In this document: in pieces, positions 55,038 to 64,000 of the stretch
Layout: each line of letters begins with the position of its first letter
Position numbering within the stretch: position 1 is the stretch's first letter
Source of the DNA: Telopea speciosissima
Lineage: Eukaryota > Streptophyta > Magnoliopsida > Proteales > Proteaceae
Assembly: GCF_018873765.1 (NCBI RefSeq)
Contig: NC_057918.1
Coordinates: 66,940,871 to 67,004,870, forward strand
Direction: 5' to 3'
DNA: 64,000 bases
Made by a program: the position numbers and the translations under genes
The notes under the pieces: generated by a model
The model's input: the letters and a program-made list of their open reading frames with translations, nothing else
What the model was told of the DNA's origin: nothing
Databases searched by the model: none

Positions 55038-56988
55038 AGGGGGAAAATTTCATGGACACCCCTTCTAAGTATTCAATATGTCACGGACTTATCAAATTTT
55101 AGAAAAATATCACAAACTATCCTTATTTTATGTTTTTATTTCAACTTAATCCATTCCGTTAGGTCTGTGCAATTAAGTTGCTGTTAGTTCTTTTATAATG
55201 ATAAAATTACCCTTATCATAGGATGAACTTCCCATGATACCCTTAAGGATAAAACCCAAATACTCATGTTTTAATGATATTACCTTTGAGATTCCTTATT
55301 TTTTGTAAACCCAAATTTACCCCTCCCCTATCCATTCCCTTCTCCCTCCCTGCAACCCCACCCTTGCCCAGATCACCGTGCTCTGTTAGCAATTCCCCTC
55401 AAAATTTTAATATTTCCTTAGATTGATTCAAAGACCGCTAATATTTCCAATTAATTCTGCAAACATTTAGCAACCAAACTGAATTTCGATCAAAATCTAT
55501 TACTTCACAGAAACTGAGAAACCCTAAAACTGATAATCGAGAAAGTTAAAAGCTTTACTGAAAGAGAAGGTCTGGTTTTACAATTTACAGATCAAACGAT
55601 ACAAACAAGTACAAATCAATCTTCTTCCCCGTTTGACCACTCCTGCTGCAAGCCTGCAACCCCACGACCCCACCTTCTCCTCTTCTCGCGTGACCACCCC
55701 CACACCCACCCACCTCTGCGGCCAACCCCGACCCCAGACCCTATCGTTGTAACCCTATCTACCCCCGCCGTTGCAAACCCCCATGGTTAAGTATGTTTAT
55801 GTGATCAGGTATCCATTGATCCAAAACTGCATGTTATACGGTTACTAAGCGAAGAGACGAATGCCTCTGCATGTTATACGGTTCTTAACCCCCGAAATAT
55901 CATCGTTTCTGTTACCGACCTCTTCAATTCCGGCCACACATATTCATTCTCCTCCTTATTCTTCAGGTCGCCGCCTCTATTTATTTTTTTAATTATTCTC
56001 TTTGTTCACATTTCTCTGCTCCTTCCCTTTCACTCTTCACGCATGTAAGCTCTGCTCTTTCTCCCTCTGAAAATTTCTGATATTTGGGTGTCCTTTAATG
56101 TCTAAAAATTTCAAAAATGCTGCAAGATCAAATTGTTCACTCGCTTCTGCTTGAGTTTTTAACTTATAAATATGTGATTCATGTTGCATTAGTGAAGATC
56201 TCCAAAGAAAAAAATTGAATATAAATCCGTTTTGGGATTTTTCGATTTTTGATTTACCAAGTGCATTGGCTTATCATTTTGGATCTGTTTCTGTGGTTCA
56301 TCCTTGAATTAACAGCTTTGTTTAATTTTGGTACATGATGCATTCATTTGAAATCTTGTGAAATCTATGGCTGCCCATTTTCTTCTTGAGTTAATACTGG
56401 AAGATCTTGAATCTCTGGTGGTCTACTTCTCTCTCTCTCTCTCTCTTTCTGCATTCGTTTCTGAATCCAAATATTTGCAATGTGCACAGGCATGGATGGG
56501 GTTTTAAGTGCTTATAAGAAAAACTATTAGCTCACATCCTCTGTGATACGTTTGAGGAACAGAGGGTAGAGCAAGCGAGGGTTGCAGAACTGAGGGCATG
56601 GATGGGGTGGGGTTGCAAGGGGTGTATGTCTGGGCGGCGATTGCAGCGGTAGATTATTGCGGAGGTTGGGGTTCGCAAAGGGGGCTGGTGGTTGTACAGG
56701 TGGTGGTGGTGGTGGTGGTGACGGATGAGAGTCTTGAAAACGAGAAGAAGAAGAAGAAGAAGAAGAATAAACAGTAGATGGGTCCCACTTATTTGATTAA
56801 AAAACGTTAACAGGGAAGATGATGGAATTATAAGAGTTTTTTTATTAAGTTACTAAAAGGGTAAAATCAACATTTTAACTTTGGGTGCTAACCCTGTTTT
56901 ACGTAAGGGGAAAGATTACCATTTTGACCAAGTTTGTTAAGTCCTTGTCATTTTGAATACTTAGAGGGGGTGTCCGTGAAATTTTCCC
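55038..56988. mobile_element. Mutator-like element with ~60-bp inverted ends (1.95 kb)
   Basis: Left end gggaaaatttcatggacacc and right end (reversed) gggaaaatttcacggacacc stay paired, with about one difference in five, for roughly 60 bp. An identical 9-bp flanking repeat aacaaaaaa lies at 55029-55037 and 56989-56997. No transposase seen. The interior (55320-56780) is C/T-rich with leader-like text, a (GGT)n run at 56702 and a (GAA)n run at 56742. This could be captured gene sequence (Pack-MULE style), but no protein was recognised. Confidence 0.75.
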
Positions 56989-57000
56989 AACAAAAAATGG

Positions 57001-57690
57001 TTTTTTCATGTATCTCCCTTGAGAGGTGAGGTATCACATAATTATAAAAACATTCCTTAATTTTGGAAAATTCTACGTGTCCTCTTGAAATTCTTAAAAA
57101 TTAACACATGCCCCCATTCCATAAGTATAGAACTAACAATCCCTCATTCCGTTAGTATAAGACTAGCAACCTTAAGAACAAGGGATAAACTAACAAAAAT
57201 ACCCTTAAAAGAAAAAAGAAAAAAGAAAAAAATAAAAATTGCAACTCATCTTCCCCAAAACATTTAGGGTTTGAAAAGAGGGAAGATGAGTTGCAACGAC
57301 GACCATTTGATTTTTCATCAATCCTATAACCTAGAATCAAGAGGTAACACCATTTGTTTTGGTGTTTACCTGTTAGAATTGTAGGGAGGTACAGAAAGGG
57401 TGCCTAGTTTTCAAACCAAGTTGGATACTTACAATTCATCTTTTCTTTTTTTCAAACCTTAAAAACGATTTGGGGAAGATGAGTTGTAGGTTTTTTTTTT
57501 TTTGTAAGGGTATTTTTGTCAATTCACCTCTTGTTTTTAAGATTGTTAGTCGTATACTAACGGAATGGGGGGTATGTGTTAACTTGTAAGAACTTAAGGG
57601 GATACACAAAATTATCCACAACTAAAGAGTGATTTTGTAATTAAGTGGTGAAACCTCAGGGGAGGTGCATGAAAATAAAAAAAATTCACT
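57001..57690. mobile_element. Long-TIR foldback element (~690 bp)
   Basis: The two halves are near-complete inverted repeats of roughly 240 bp: 'ttaacacatgcccccattcc', 'agaactaacaat' and 'caaaaatacccttaa' on the left have their complements on the right. The short centre includes 'gcaactcatcttcccc'. Ends near tttttcatgtatctccc and ggaggtgcatgaaaa. It directly abuts the previous element. No target duplication identified. Confidence 0.7.
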
Positions 57691-58776
57691 TTATTGCTGT
57701 GACAAAACATAGTCAATTTTGCTACATGGTGACCCACTTCCAGTAGTCCTCAACATCTATGAAAATTAAGATTTTAGAAAGAGGGTCATTATCGTAGGAA
57801 ATGGAACTAATTTTATAGGAAACTGTGACATTACATATAGGTCAATTAGCTTTGTGACTTATACCATGACAACAACAGTAAAATTTTTGACTTGGTGACT
57901 TACTTCCATTAGTCTATACTACCAAGGAAACAAAATGAGGGTCTCAGCATCTATCCGAATTAATGTCTTTAAAAAGAAGGTCATTACTATACAAAATGAT
58001 ACTACTTTTACCAGGGTTTGAAGAATCGGGAATCAGATCGATGAATAGGCTTATTCGTGTTGAAATCAGCCGTGATCAATTTCAATTTTGACCGTTCCAA
58101 TGTGGCCGATTCACACCCAAAACCTTAGAAATTTCATGTTTTATGGATCTGAGGACTGATTTTAGGGTTCTTGAGGGCCGATTCTGATCCAATCCAGATA
58201 AGAATCGTCACTGGCCGATACCATCTTCGATTCCACTTTTAAAAACATTGATTTTTAAAGGCAAACCAAGTCAATTAATAAGAATCGTCTGTCATCTCAT
58301 TTTGTGACTTATACCGTGACAAGAACAATCAATTTTGCTAGTTGGTGATCCATTTCGATCAAATTTTGCTACTTGGTGACCCATTCCCATTAGTCTCTAT
58401 TGTGAAGGAAACAAAAAGAGGCTCTCAGCCACGCAAATTAAAGTCTTCAAAAAGAGGGTCATTAGCATATGAATTGGGATTACTTTTACGGGCAAGTGAG
58501 CCAAGTAATAATGAAACCGTGACATATAAGTCGTCATTACCGTATGAAATGGGAATACTTTTACAGGCAAGTGAGTGGAGTAATAATGAAACTATGACAT
58601 ATAAGTGATAAGTTGTCATTATCGTATGAAATGACATATACGGCATCATTACCGTATGGAATGGGATTACTTTTATAGGCAAGCGAGTGAAGTAATAAAA
58701 AAACTGTGACATATAAGTCAAGATTTCCCATACTCATTATCAAGGGAGATCAAGAGGCAGATGGTTGGTGGTTGGG
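57691..58776. repeat. Degenerate tandem repeat region
   Basis: Blocks 'tttgctac.tggtgaccca', 'aagagggtcattancgta' and 'gtgacatataagt' recur at about 57715-57840, 57890-58000 and 58365-58560, with a ~90-bp sub-array (58455-58720) of 'cttttacaggcaagtgagtg' units. A 'TATCGG' family fragment (58010-58260) interrupts it. No gene. Confidence 0.65.
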
Positions 58777-59113
58777 TGATGTAGGCCAATTTCAAATAAC
58801 AAAGAAAGTATAAATTGAAGAACACAACAGGAAAAATCTTTACTAATTAGAATGAAATCACACAACAGATGGGGATTCATTCGACCCAAGGAGAGGATTC
58901 ACTCAACTCGTAAAGGAACTTGAAGTTCATACCAAGAAAAATAGTCCAAAGATTGTCTTTAAAAAATAAACCAATATATATTTAAAGGACGAGGAAAGAT
59001 ATGTTAGAGGGGGAGGGGGGGGCTGGGGGGAAGGAAGAGAATCGTTGGCTCTTGGAAATTAAAAATAAAATTCGTTGGAAATGGGTGGGGATTAATGGTA
59101 TATGATGTCATCA
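58777..59113 (-). repeat. 3' LTR of the gypsy element
   Basis: On the minus strand it starts TGATGACATCA and ends GGCCTACATCA, giving TGATG...CATCA termini. It is preceded by a polypurine tract (aaagtaagggagaa) and contains a TATA-like tttaaatatatattgg. 337 bp. Confidence 0.75.
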
Positions 59114-59164
59114 TTCTCCCTTACTTTGAAAGAACTCGTCCTCAAGTTTGTCATTGGAGTGTTT

Positions 59165-59540
59165 AGATCATAATAAAAATCTCAAGTCATTAAAGAAAAC
59201 AGAAAGAGAGAGATTCGAACCCTCGGTACGAATAACTCGTACAACGGATTAGCAATCTGCCGCTTTCGTCCACTCAGCCATCTCTCCTAATTGAAAAAGA
59301 ATTTGACTTACTATGTTATAGTTACACATGAAGTAAAGATTAATACTTAATAAAAGTTTTTCAAATTCTATTATATTAATATATATTATCATCATTATTA
59401 ATTTCAATATTTATTATTAATAATTCAATCTACTCAATTTCACTTATATATATTTTTTCTTTATTTATTGTATAGAATTGTATAGATAAGATCTATACAA
59501 AATTTATTTACAAATTTTATCAGCAATTCCAATTCTATTT
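59165..59540 (-). other. Chloroplast DNA insertion (NUPT) carrying trnS-GCU
   Basis: The stretch holds a chloroplast-type trnS-GCU plus both flanks: the 3' flank 'tttctttaatgacttgagat' (minus strand) and an AT-rich upstream spacer to ~59540. Gypsy coding sequence stops at NISD (~59543) on one side and resumes near 59164 with a region reading LRTSSFKVRE-like before the polypurine tract, so the plastid piece landed inside the retrotransposon. Exact borders are estimated to within about 10 bases. Confidence 0.85.
59200..59287 (-). tRNA. trnS-GCU: Plastid-derived trnS-GCU copy (88 nt), probably non-functional
   Basis: Minus strand starts GGAGAGATGGCTGAGTGGAC, has the anticodon-loop stretch GATTGCTAATC (GCU anticodon), a long variable arm and GGTTCGAATC. 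Compared with the chloroplast gene as I know it, the T-stem and acceptor 3' side show C-to-T changes (ATCTCTC; TTTCTG), the pattern expected from cytosine methylation in the nucleus. Not expected to be used in the cytosol. Confidence 0.88.
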
Positions 59541-59542
59541 CA

Positions 59543-59750
59543 ATCAGAAATGTTGAAGACGGGGCTAATGTTCATGCCTTCAGGAAACTTTACACGATAA
59601 ACATTTGGTTTAATTTTCTTGAGAATGCGACATGGATCAATCTTTTTATATTTGAGCATGTTGTAGGTGCTACTAGGAAATCTTTCTTTCCACAAGTATA
59701 CCATGATTAAGTCGTCTTCCTCAAATTCTATATGTCGTCGGTGGGCATCG
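59543..59750 (-). pseudogene. Gypsy integrase C-terminal segment (displaced)
   Basis: Minus strand encodes DAHRRHIEFEEDDLIMVYLW, then RFPSSTYNMLKYKKIDPCRI and PEGMNISPVFN, the integrase C-terminal and linker sequence of plant gypsy elements. Its upstream half (KEAAD) is at ~60790, 1 kb away. Confidence 0.85.
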
Positions 59751-60782
59751 ACTATTAGAATAAATCTTTAGGCAAAACCTCGATCTCAAACCATACAGTG
59801 AAACTGGAACATGATGTAATATTTAACAGAAAAGAGATTGTGTGTACCTTACACCGTTCGTATGTTAATGGTAAATAATCAAGAAAATCTTCTCTGAATA
59901 CTTGATAAATGCAACCTACCTTGATCTGAGTCTTCCAAAACACCTCAGACATCCTTTTGCTCTCTTTCTCTTTTGTGGTAAAGTGGAGAAGAATAGAATG
60001 AGGGCTGTTGGGATCCAAAACACAGTATATATAATTAATGGTGTCAAAACCAAATCGAAACCGTTTACCGAAACCAAATCGAAACCGATAGACTGTTTAG
60101 TTAAATGGTCCGGTTATGGTTTTAGAAATGACACTGTTTATTTAATCGATTTGGTTCGGTTTAGATCGATTAATCCAACGGTTTCAAACCGTATAATCCA
60201 ATTAAAATCGATTATAACCAAACTGTCTAACTGTATAAAAACCTAACAACTTTTTTTTTTTATAAACAAAAAATCAAAACCTAGCAAGTAGCAACTACTA
60301 AGTAGTCACGTGTCTCCATAAATGATTTCCTTTCTCAAAAAAGAAACTAATAACTTAGTAAGTAATATGTAATAACTATTAACTAATAACTAGTATTAGT
60401 AAATAGAGTAGCAAATGTGTATAGAACCGCATAATCGAAACCGTGTAAAACCGTATAGAACAATTTAACCAAAACCATTTAAAAATCGTTTAATCGAAAC
60501 CGTTTACTAAACGGTCCAGGTTTTGATTATGAGACCGTTTAGTTAAACGGTCTGGTTACGGTTTCTACCCTCAAGCAGTCAAAACAAAACTGAACCGAAC
60601 CGTTTAACTGAAACCGGACCGTTTAATGCCCTTATATATAATATTGTCCTGACCCTAAACCCTAAACCACAATAGGTTGAATCAGCGTATCCTAAACTGG
60701 AAAGTGAATGGAACCGATCTGTGCAACTTTATTCTCACCAACGAATCAACCTAAATAATTACATTTAAGCCCATAATTCTTA
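59751..60782. mobile_element. 1-kb insertion in the gypsy integrase with 5-bp duplication
   Basis: The host motif catcg is duplicated at 59746-59750 and 60783-60787, and the integrase frame is contiguous when the segment is ignored. The 5-bp size points to an LTR-type integrase, but the ends (actattagaa and cataattctta) are not TG...CA. About 430 bp remain without the nested MITE. No protein recognised. Confidence 0.65.
60036..60634. mobile_element. hAT-type MITE (599 bp), same family as 44751-45388
   Basis: Ends taatggtgtcaaaacc and gtttaatgccctta are inverted. An identical 8-bp duplication tatataat lies at 60028-60035 and 60635-60642. The interior has the same 'gaaaccgtttaccgaaacc' and 'gagaccgtttagttaaacgg' blocks as the other copy. 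It sits inside the 59751-60782 insertion, which sits inside the gypsy element. Confidence 0.9.
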
Positions 60783-60787
60783 CATCG

Positions 60788-61621
60788 GCGGCCTCCTTGT
60801 AACGTTCATTGGCTGTGTGGAATTCGGCTCAAACTTGCTCTTGGATCTCCCGCACGTGATTTGCAAGTTCTTCCATTTCCATGCTACTCTTGCTTAGATT
60901 TGAAATTGTGACACAATCTAGGATGTGATTTGAGTTTCTCCCATATACAATCTCAAATAGATACATTTGGGTAGACCGGCATTTGGAACTATTGTAGGCA
61001 AACTCAGCTAGAGGCAAAATTAGATCCCATTGACACGCATGATCACCTACAAGACAACGAAGCAAATTACCGAGTGTTCTATTCACACCCTCGGTTTGAC
61101 CATCGATTTATGGATGATGATCACTCCAAAATTGGAGTTTGGTACCCATAAGTTTTCACAAAATAAGCCAAAAATGACTCACAAACCAAGTGTCACGATC
61201 CAAAGAAATTGTGAGCAATATTTGAGGCATCGATAGTATTTTTGCAAGAAATAAAATGTGTTATTTTAGAAAATCAGTCTACCACTATAAAAATAGAATC
61301 ATACCCACTTTGTGTTCTTGGGAGTCAAATAACAAAGTCCATACTTATATCCTCCCAAGGGTAGTCTAATATAGGTAAAGGTTAGTAAAGCTCATGAATT
61401 TGAACTTTTTATTTAGCCTTTTGGCAAACCATGCATTGTTTAACAAACATTTCATCATCATGATTTAATTTGGACAAAAAATATCGATCTTTTATCAATG
61501 CTATGATTTTGTCTCTTTCATAATGTCCTCCTGAACCACCATTATTTAGTTCGGAGATGACTTGAAGTCTTAGGGTCCCTTCGGGATAGGCAAAGTTGAT
61601 TTCTTTTGAATAGATAATCAT
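60788..61621 (-). pseudogene. Gypsy integrase (zinc-binding and core)
   Basis: 61621-61409 holds the H2C2 region (GGHYERDKIIALIKDRYF, then CMVCQKAK). The core follows with several frameshifts to WDLILPLAEFAYNSSKCRST and the tail ANERYKEAAD at ~60790. Integration catalysis would need an intact DDE triad; the frame breaks make that impossible. Confidence 0.85.
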
Positions 61622-61789
61622 TTATAATAAAAAAAATCATCGTGTTTTCCATTTTTGCATGTTTCTCAAAAAATTTCAAAATATTGATTGATTTTGTAAT
61701 TTTTCGATAAAATTTCAAACCCAATAATCTCATAAGACAATGCCTTGAGAAGACAAAGCTTACGACTAAGAGCATCGGCTACTTTATTC

Positions 61790-62115
61790 ATTGAGCTATA
61801 TATGTGGTGGATTACAAAATTAAACTCTTGAAGGTAGAAACCCATTTAGCATGTCTTAAATTGAGTTTCTTTTGGGTATTCAAAAATTTAAGAACCTCAT
61901 AGTCGATATACAAGATAAACTCTTTGTAAATCAAATAATGACGTCAAAATCTCAACGCTTGGACAATGGCATAAAATTCAAAATCATAAGTAGAATAACA
62001 TTTTTGGGCCTCATGAAGTTTTTCATTAAATTAAACCACGAGATGACCCTTTTGGCTTAAAACGGTTCCAATGCCTACATGGGAGGCATCACACTCAACT
62101 TCAAATACTTCAAAT
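61790..62115 (-). pseudogene. Gypsy RNase H domain
   Basis: Minus strand shows VECDASHVGIGTVLSQKG and NEKLHEAQKCYSTYDFEFYA, then LKFLNTQKKLNLRHAKWV, the gypsy RNase H pattern, with in-frame stops. Confidence 0.8.
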
Positions 62116-62116
62116 C

Positions 62117-63085
62117 CTATTTGATCAATTTTTGTTTAATCAATTCAAAACTTCTATTGGCCTCTTGAATCCAAATAAAAGTTTTGGATTTAAGGAAATC
62201 GGTTACCAAGGTAATGATAGTATTAAAATTTCTAACAAATTGTGGATAAAAGGTAGTCAAACCGTGAAAACTTCTCACTTCGATGATTGACTTTGGAGTT
62301 TGCCAATCCACAATTGCTTTGATTTTTGTCTCGTCCACCTTAACACCTTGAGAAAAAATAATAAATCCCAAAAAAGATATGTTCTCTCGGTCAAGAAGGC
62401 ACACTTTTTGAGATTGACATAAAGCTTTTCATTTTGCAATACATCAAAAACTTGACGCACTTAGTATTTTCATAACAAGAAGAACTAAATATGAGTATTT
62501 CATCAAAATAAACAACCACAAATTTTCCAATGGAAGGTCTAAGAATTTTTATTTTTTTATTTTTATGGAAGTGTAATCACACAAACTACACACCAATCCC
62601 AAAGGTCTAAGAATTTGAGTCATCAATCTCATGAAAGTACTTGGTGTATTGGATAGGTCAAATTGCATAACAAGCCACTCATAGAGTCCCTTTCGAGTCT
62701 TAAAAGTAGGTTTTCACTCATCACCCTTTGGATGCGAACTTGGTGATACCCATTTCTAAGATCAAATTTTGAAAATAAGTTTACACCATGTAGCATATCA
62801 AGCATATCATCAAGTTGGGGTATTGAAAATCTATACTTTACTGTTATTTTATTGATGATTTGACTATTAACATATCCTCCAAGACCCATCTTTCTTTGGT
62901 ATAAAAAGAGCCGGAACCACACATGGACTTAGGCTTTCTTGAATAAGCTCAATTTTTAGCAAGTCTTTCACTCGCCTTTGGAGTTCGACATGTTCCTGTG
63001 GACTCATTCGATAATGTAGTAAGTTTGGTAAAGTTGCTCCCGGAACAAAGTCAATTTTATGTTGAATATCACGCATTGGTGGCAA
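62117..63085 (-). pseudogene. Gypsy reverse transcriptase
   Basis: Blocks in order: [70 protein letters not shown], then a frame break, VVVYFDEILIFS (62499-62510 codes YFDE) and the thumb region with IVDWQTPKSIIEVRSFHGL. The catalytic motif is YFDE where YxDD is expected, and an AT-rich insertion of about 40 bp (62545-62590) breaks the frame. Confidence 0.88.
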
Positions 63086-63276
63086 ACCATTTGGTAGTTC
63101 TTCCGGAACAACATCGAAAAAATCATCAAGAAGTTCTTTGATGTCACTAGGTATTTTCTCTTTTTTCTATTGGTTAACTTCTCGACCAATTAGAACATAA
63201 GCTTGAGAAGTCTCTTTATAAACTCTGTCAAATGTTTTTACCGATAAAAAAATTGGACTTTTTACTCTTATGCTCT

Positions 63277-63696
63277 TTAGAGGACAAATTCTTTAGTAGA
63301 GTTAAAATATATGTTACCCCCTTCCCCACTAAGAGATAAGGCATATGAATTTTTTTCTCCATCATGTTGTGTTTTTCGATCGAATTGCCAAGACCTCCCA
63401 AGTAAGAGGTGGCAAGCATCTATTGGTAAGACATCAAACCAAAGTTCATCACAATATTTTTTAATTGAAAATTTTACCAAACATCTTTGATTAATAGAAA
63501 CTTCACCTCCCTTTGTAAACCAAGAAATATTATAAGGATTGGGATGTGATTCACATTTTAAATTCAATTTTTCAACCATGCTCTTAGAAATCATATTTTT
63601 ACAACTACTAGAATCAATTAAGAGCAAACATTTTTGATCATAGACGGCACAATGTGTATAAAAAATATTATTTCTAAGCCATTGATCATCTTCCAA
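63277..63696 (-). pseudogene. Gypsy aspartic protease region
   Basis: 139 codons with the active-site-like CLLLIDSSSCKNMISKSMVE, where a Ser replaces the Gly of the DSG motif, and a second conserved patch, DVLPIDACHLLLGRSWQFDR. This is retropepsin of the plant gypsy kind. Confidence 0.85.
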
Positions 63697-63722
63697 ACAT
63701 TTAGAAGTGGGGTTCCATCCTT

Positions 63723-63920
63723 TTAGTCACTTTCATGGACAAACTCATTATCATTAACCTCAATCAAATTTATCTGGTTGTCTCTCTTCTTGGTAGGACA
63801 AGAAACAGGTAAATGACCAACTTCTCCACATCGATAACATACATTGGAATTTTCTTTACTCTTATTTTTGTCTTGAGAAATGGTCTTAGGCTTTTCTCTA
63901 CCTCCCATGGGTTTGGTCAA
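63723..63920 (-). pseudogene. Gypsy gag zinc-knuckle region
   Basis: CYRCGEVGHLPVSCP is a CX2CX4HX4C zinc knuckle followed by an acidic linker toward the protease. The upstream gag continues past the window edge. Confidence 0.85.
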
Positions 63921-64000
63921 AATTCGTTTGTCTTTGAAAGTCCCACTAGAAATCTTGTCAAACCACCCAAAGGAATTTCTTTCAGTTTTTCTTTAGCTTT

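Larger units (their letters stand above)
58777..64000 (-). mobile_element. Degenerate Ty3/gypsy retrotransposon with nested insertions, cut by the right edge
   Basis: Reading right to left: gag zinc knuckle, protease, RT, RNase H, integrase and 3' LTR, the gypsy order. Many stops and frameshifts. The integrase is split by two later insertions (59751-60782 and ~59165-59540). The 5' LTR, primer site and most of gag lie beyond the window. Confidence 0.9.

Noticed and set aside
59200-59287. A functional nuclear serine tRNA gene
   Set aside because: Sequence and flanks are of chloroplast type, with C-to-T changes in the T and acceptor stems; better explained as inserted plastid DNA.

Overview
This is AT-rich nuclear DNA from a flowering plant. 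It carries intron-split genes of typical plant families (4CL-like ligase, MUR3-like GT47, LRR-XII receptor kinase), plant SINE, LINE, Ty1/copia, Ty3/gypsy, hAT, Mutator and Harbinger elements, and a piece of chloroplast DNA. The gene types and intron layouts suggest a eudicot or early-diverging eudicot; the species cannot be told. No bacterial, phage or CRISPR features were seen. || Layout. 1-10 kb: no intact gene; small foldback elements, a decayed LINE (minus strand), a decayed Ty1/copia remnant with its 3' LTR, and a 1.7-kb hAT element carrying a GC-rich foldback. 10.2-13.1 kb: an intact six-exon 4CL-like acyl-CoA ligase (546 aa) ending in a peroxisomal SRL signal. 13.8-16.8 kb: a 3-kb non-autonomous PIF/Harbinger element containing a tRNA-like gene. 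20.4-35.6 kb: a conserved plant gene for a small 151-aa membrane-anchored protein, whose four exons are spread over 15 kb because intron 1 is 12.1 kb and hosts an 8-kb copia element (itself hit by three further insertions), a TRIM and tandem repeats; intron 3 holds an Au-type SINE. 37.2-39.5 kb: an intact MUR3-like xyloglucan galactosyltransferase (minus), convergent with the previous gene, with a probable 5'-UTR intron. 40-46.5 kb: a duplicated dispersed repeat whose two copies show, by comparison, where two MITEs inserted. 46.7-47.3 kb: a broken INO80D-like gene fragment. 48 kb: LINE 3' end. 49.2-53.0 kb: an intact two-exon non-RD LRR-XII receptor kinase (1031 aa, minus). 55.0-57.7 kb: two Mutator-like elements with long inverted ends. 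58.8-64 kb: a degenerate Ty3/gypsy element (minus, running off the right edge) whose 3' half is interrupted by a chloroplast fragment bearing trnS-GCU and by a ~1-kb insertion that itself contains a hAT MITE. || The four intact genes do not form a pathway; they are an ordinary plant gene neighbourhood (secondary or peroxisomal metabolism, an unknown membrane protein, cell-wall glycosylation, immune-type receptor) separated by transposon debris. The most informative content is the well-marked insertion history: many elements have target-site duplications that can be read directly, including nested insertions with a clear order of events. No clearly new molecular system was found; the best candidates for a second look are the tRNA-like gene inside the Harbinger element, the giant-intron gene and the chloroplast insertion inside the retrotransposon.
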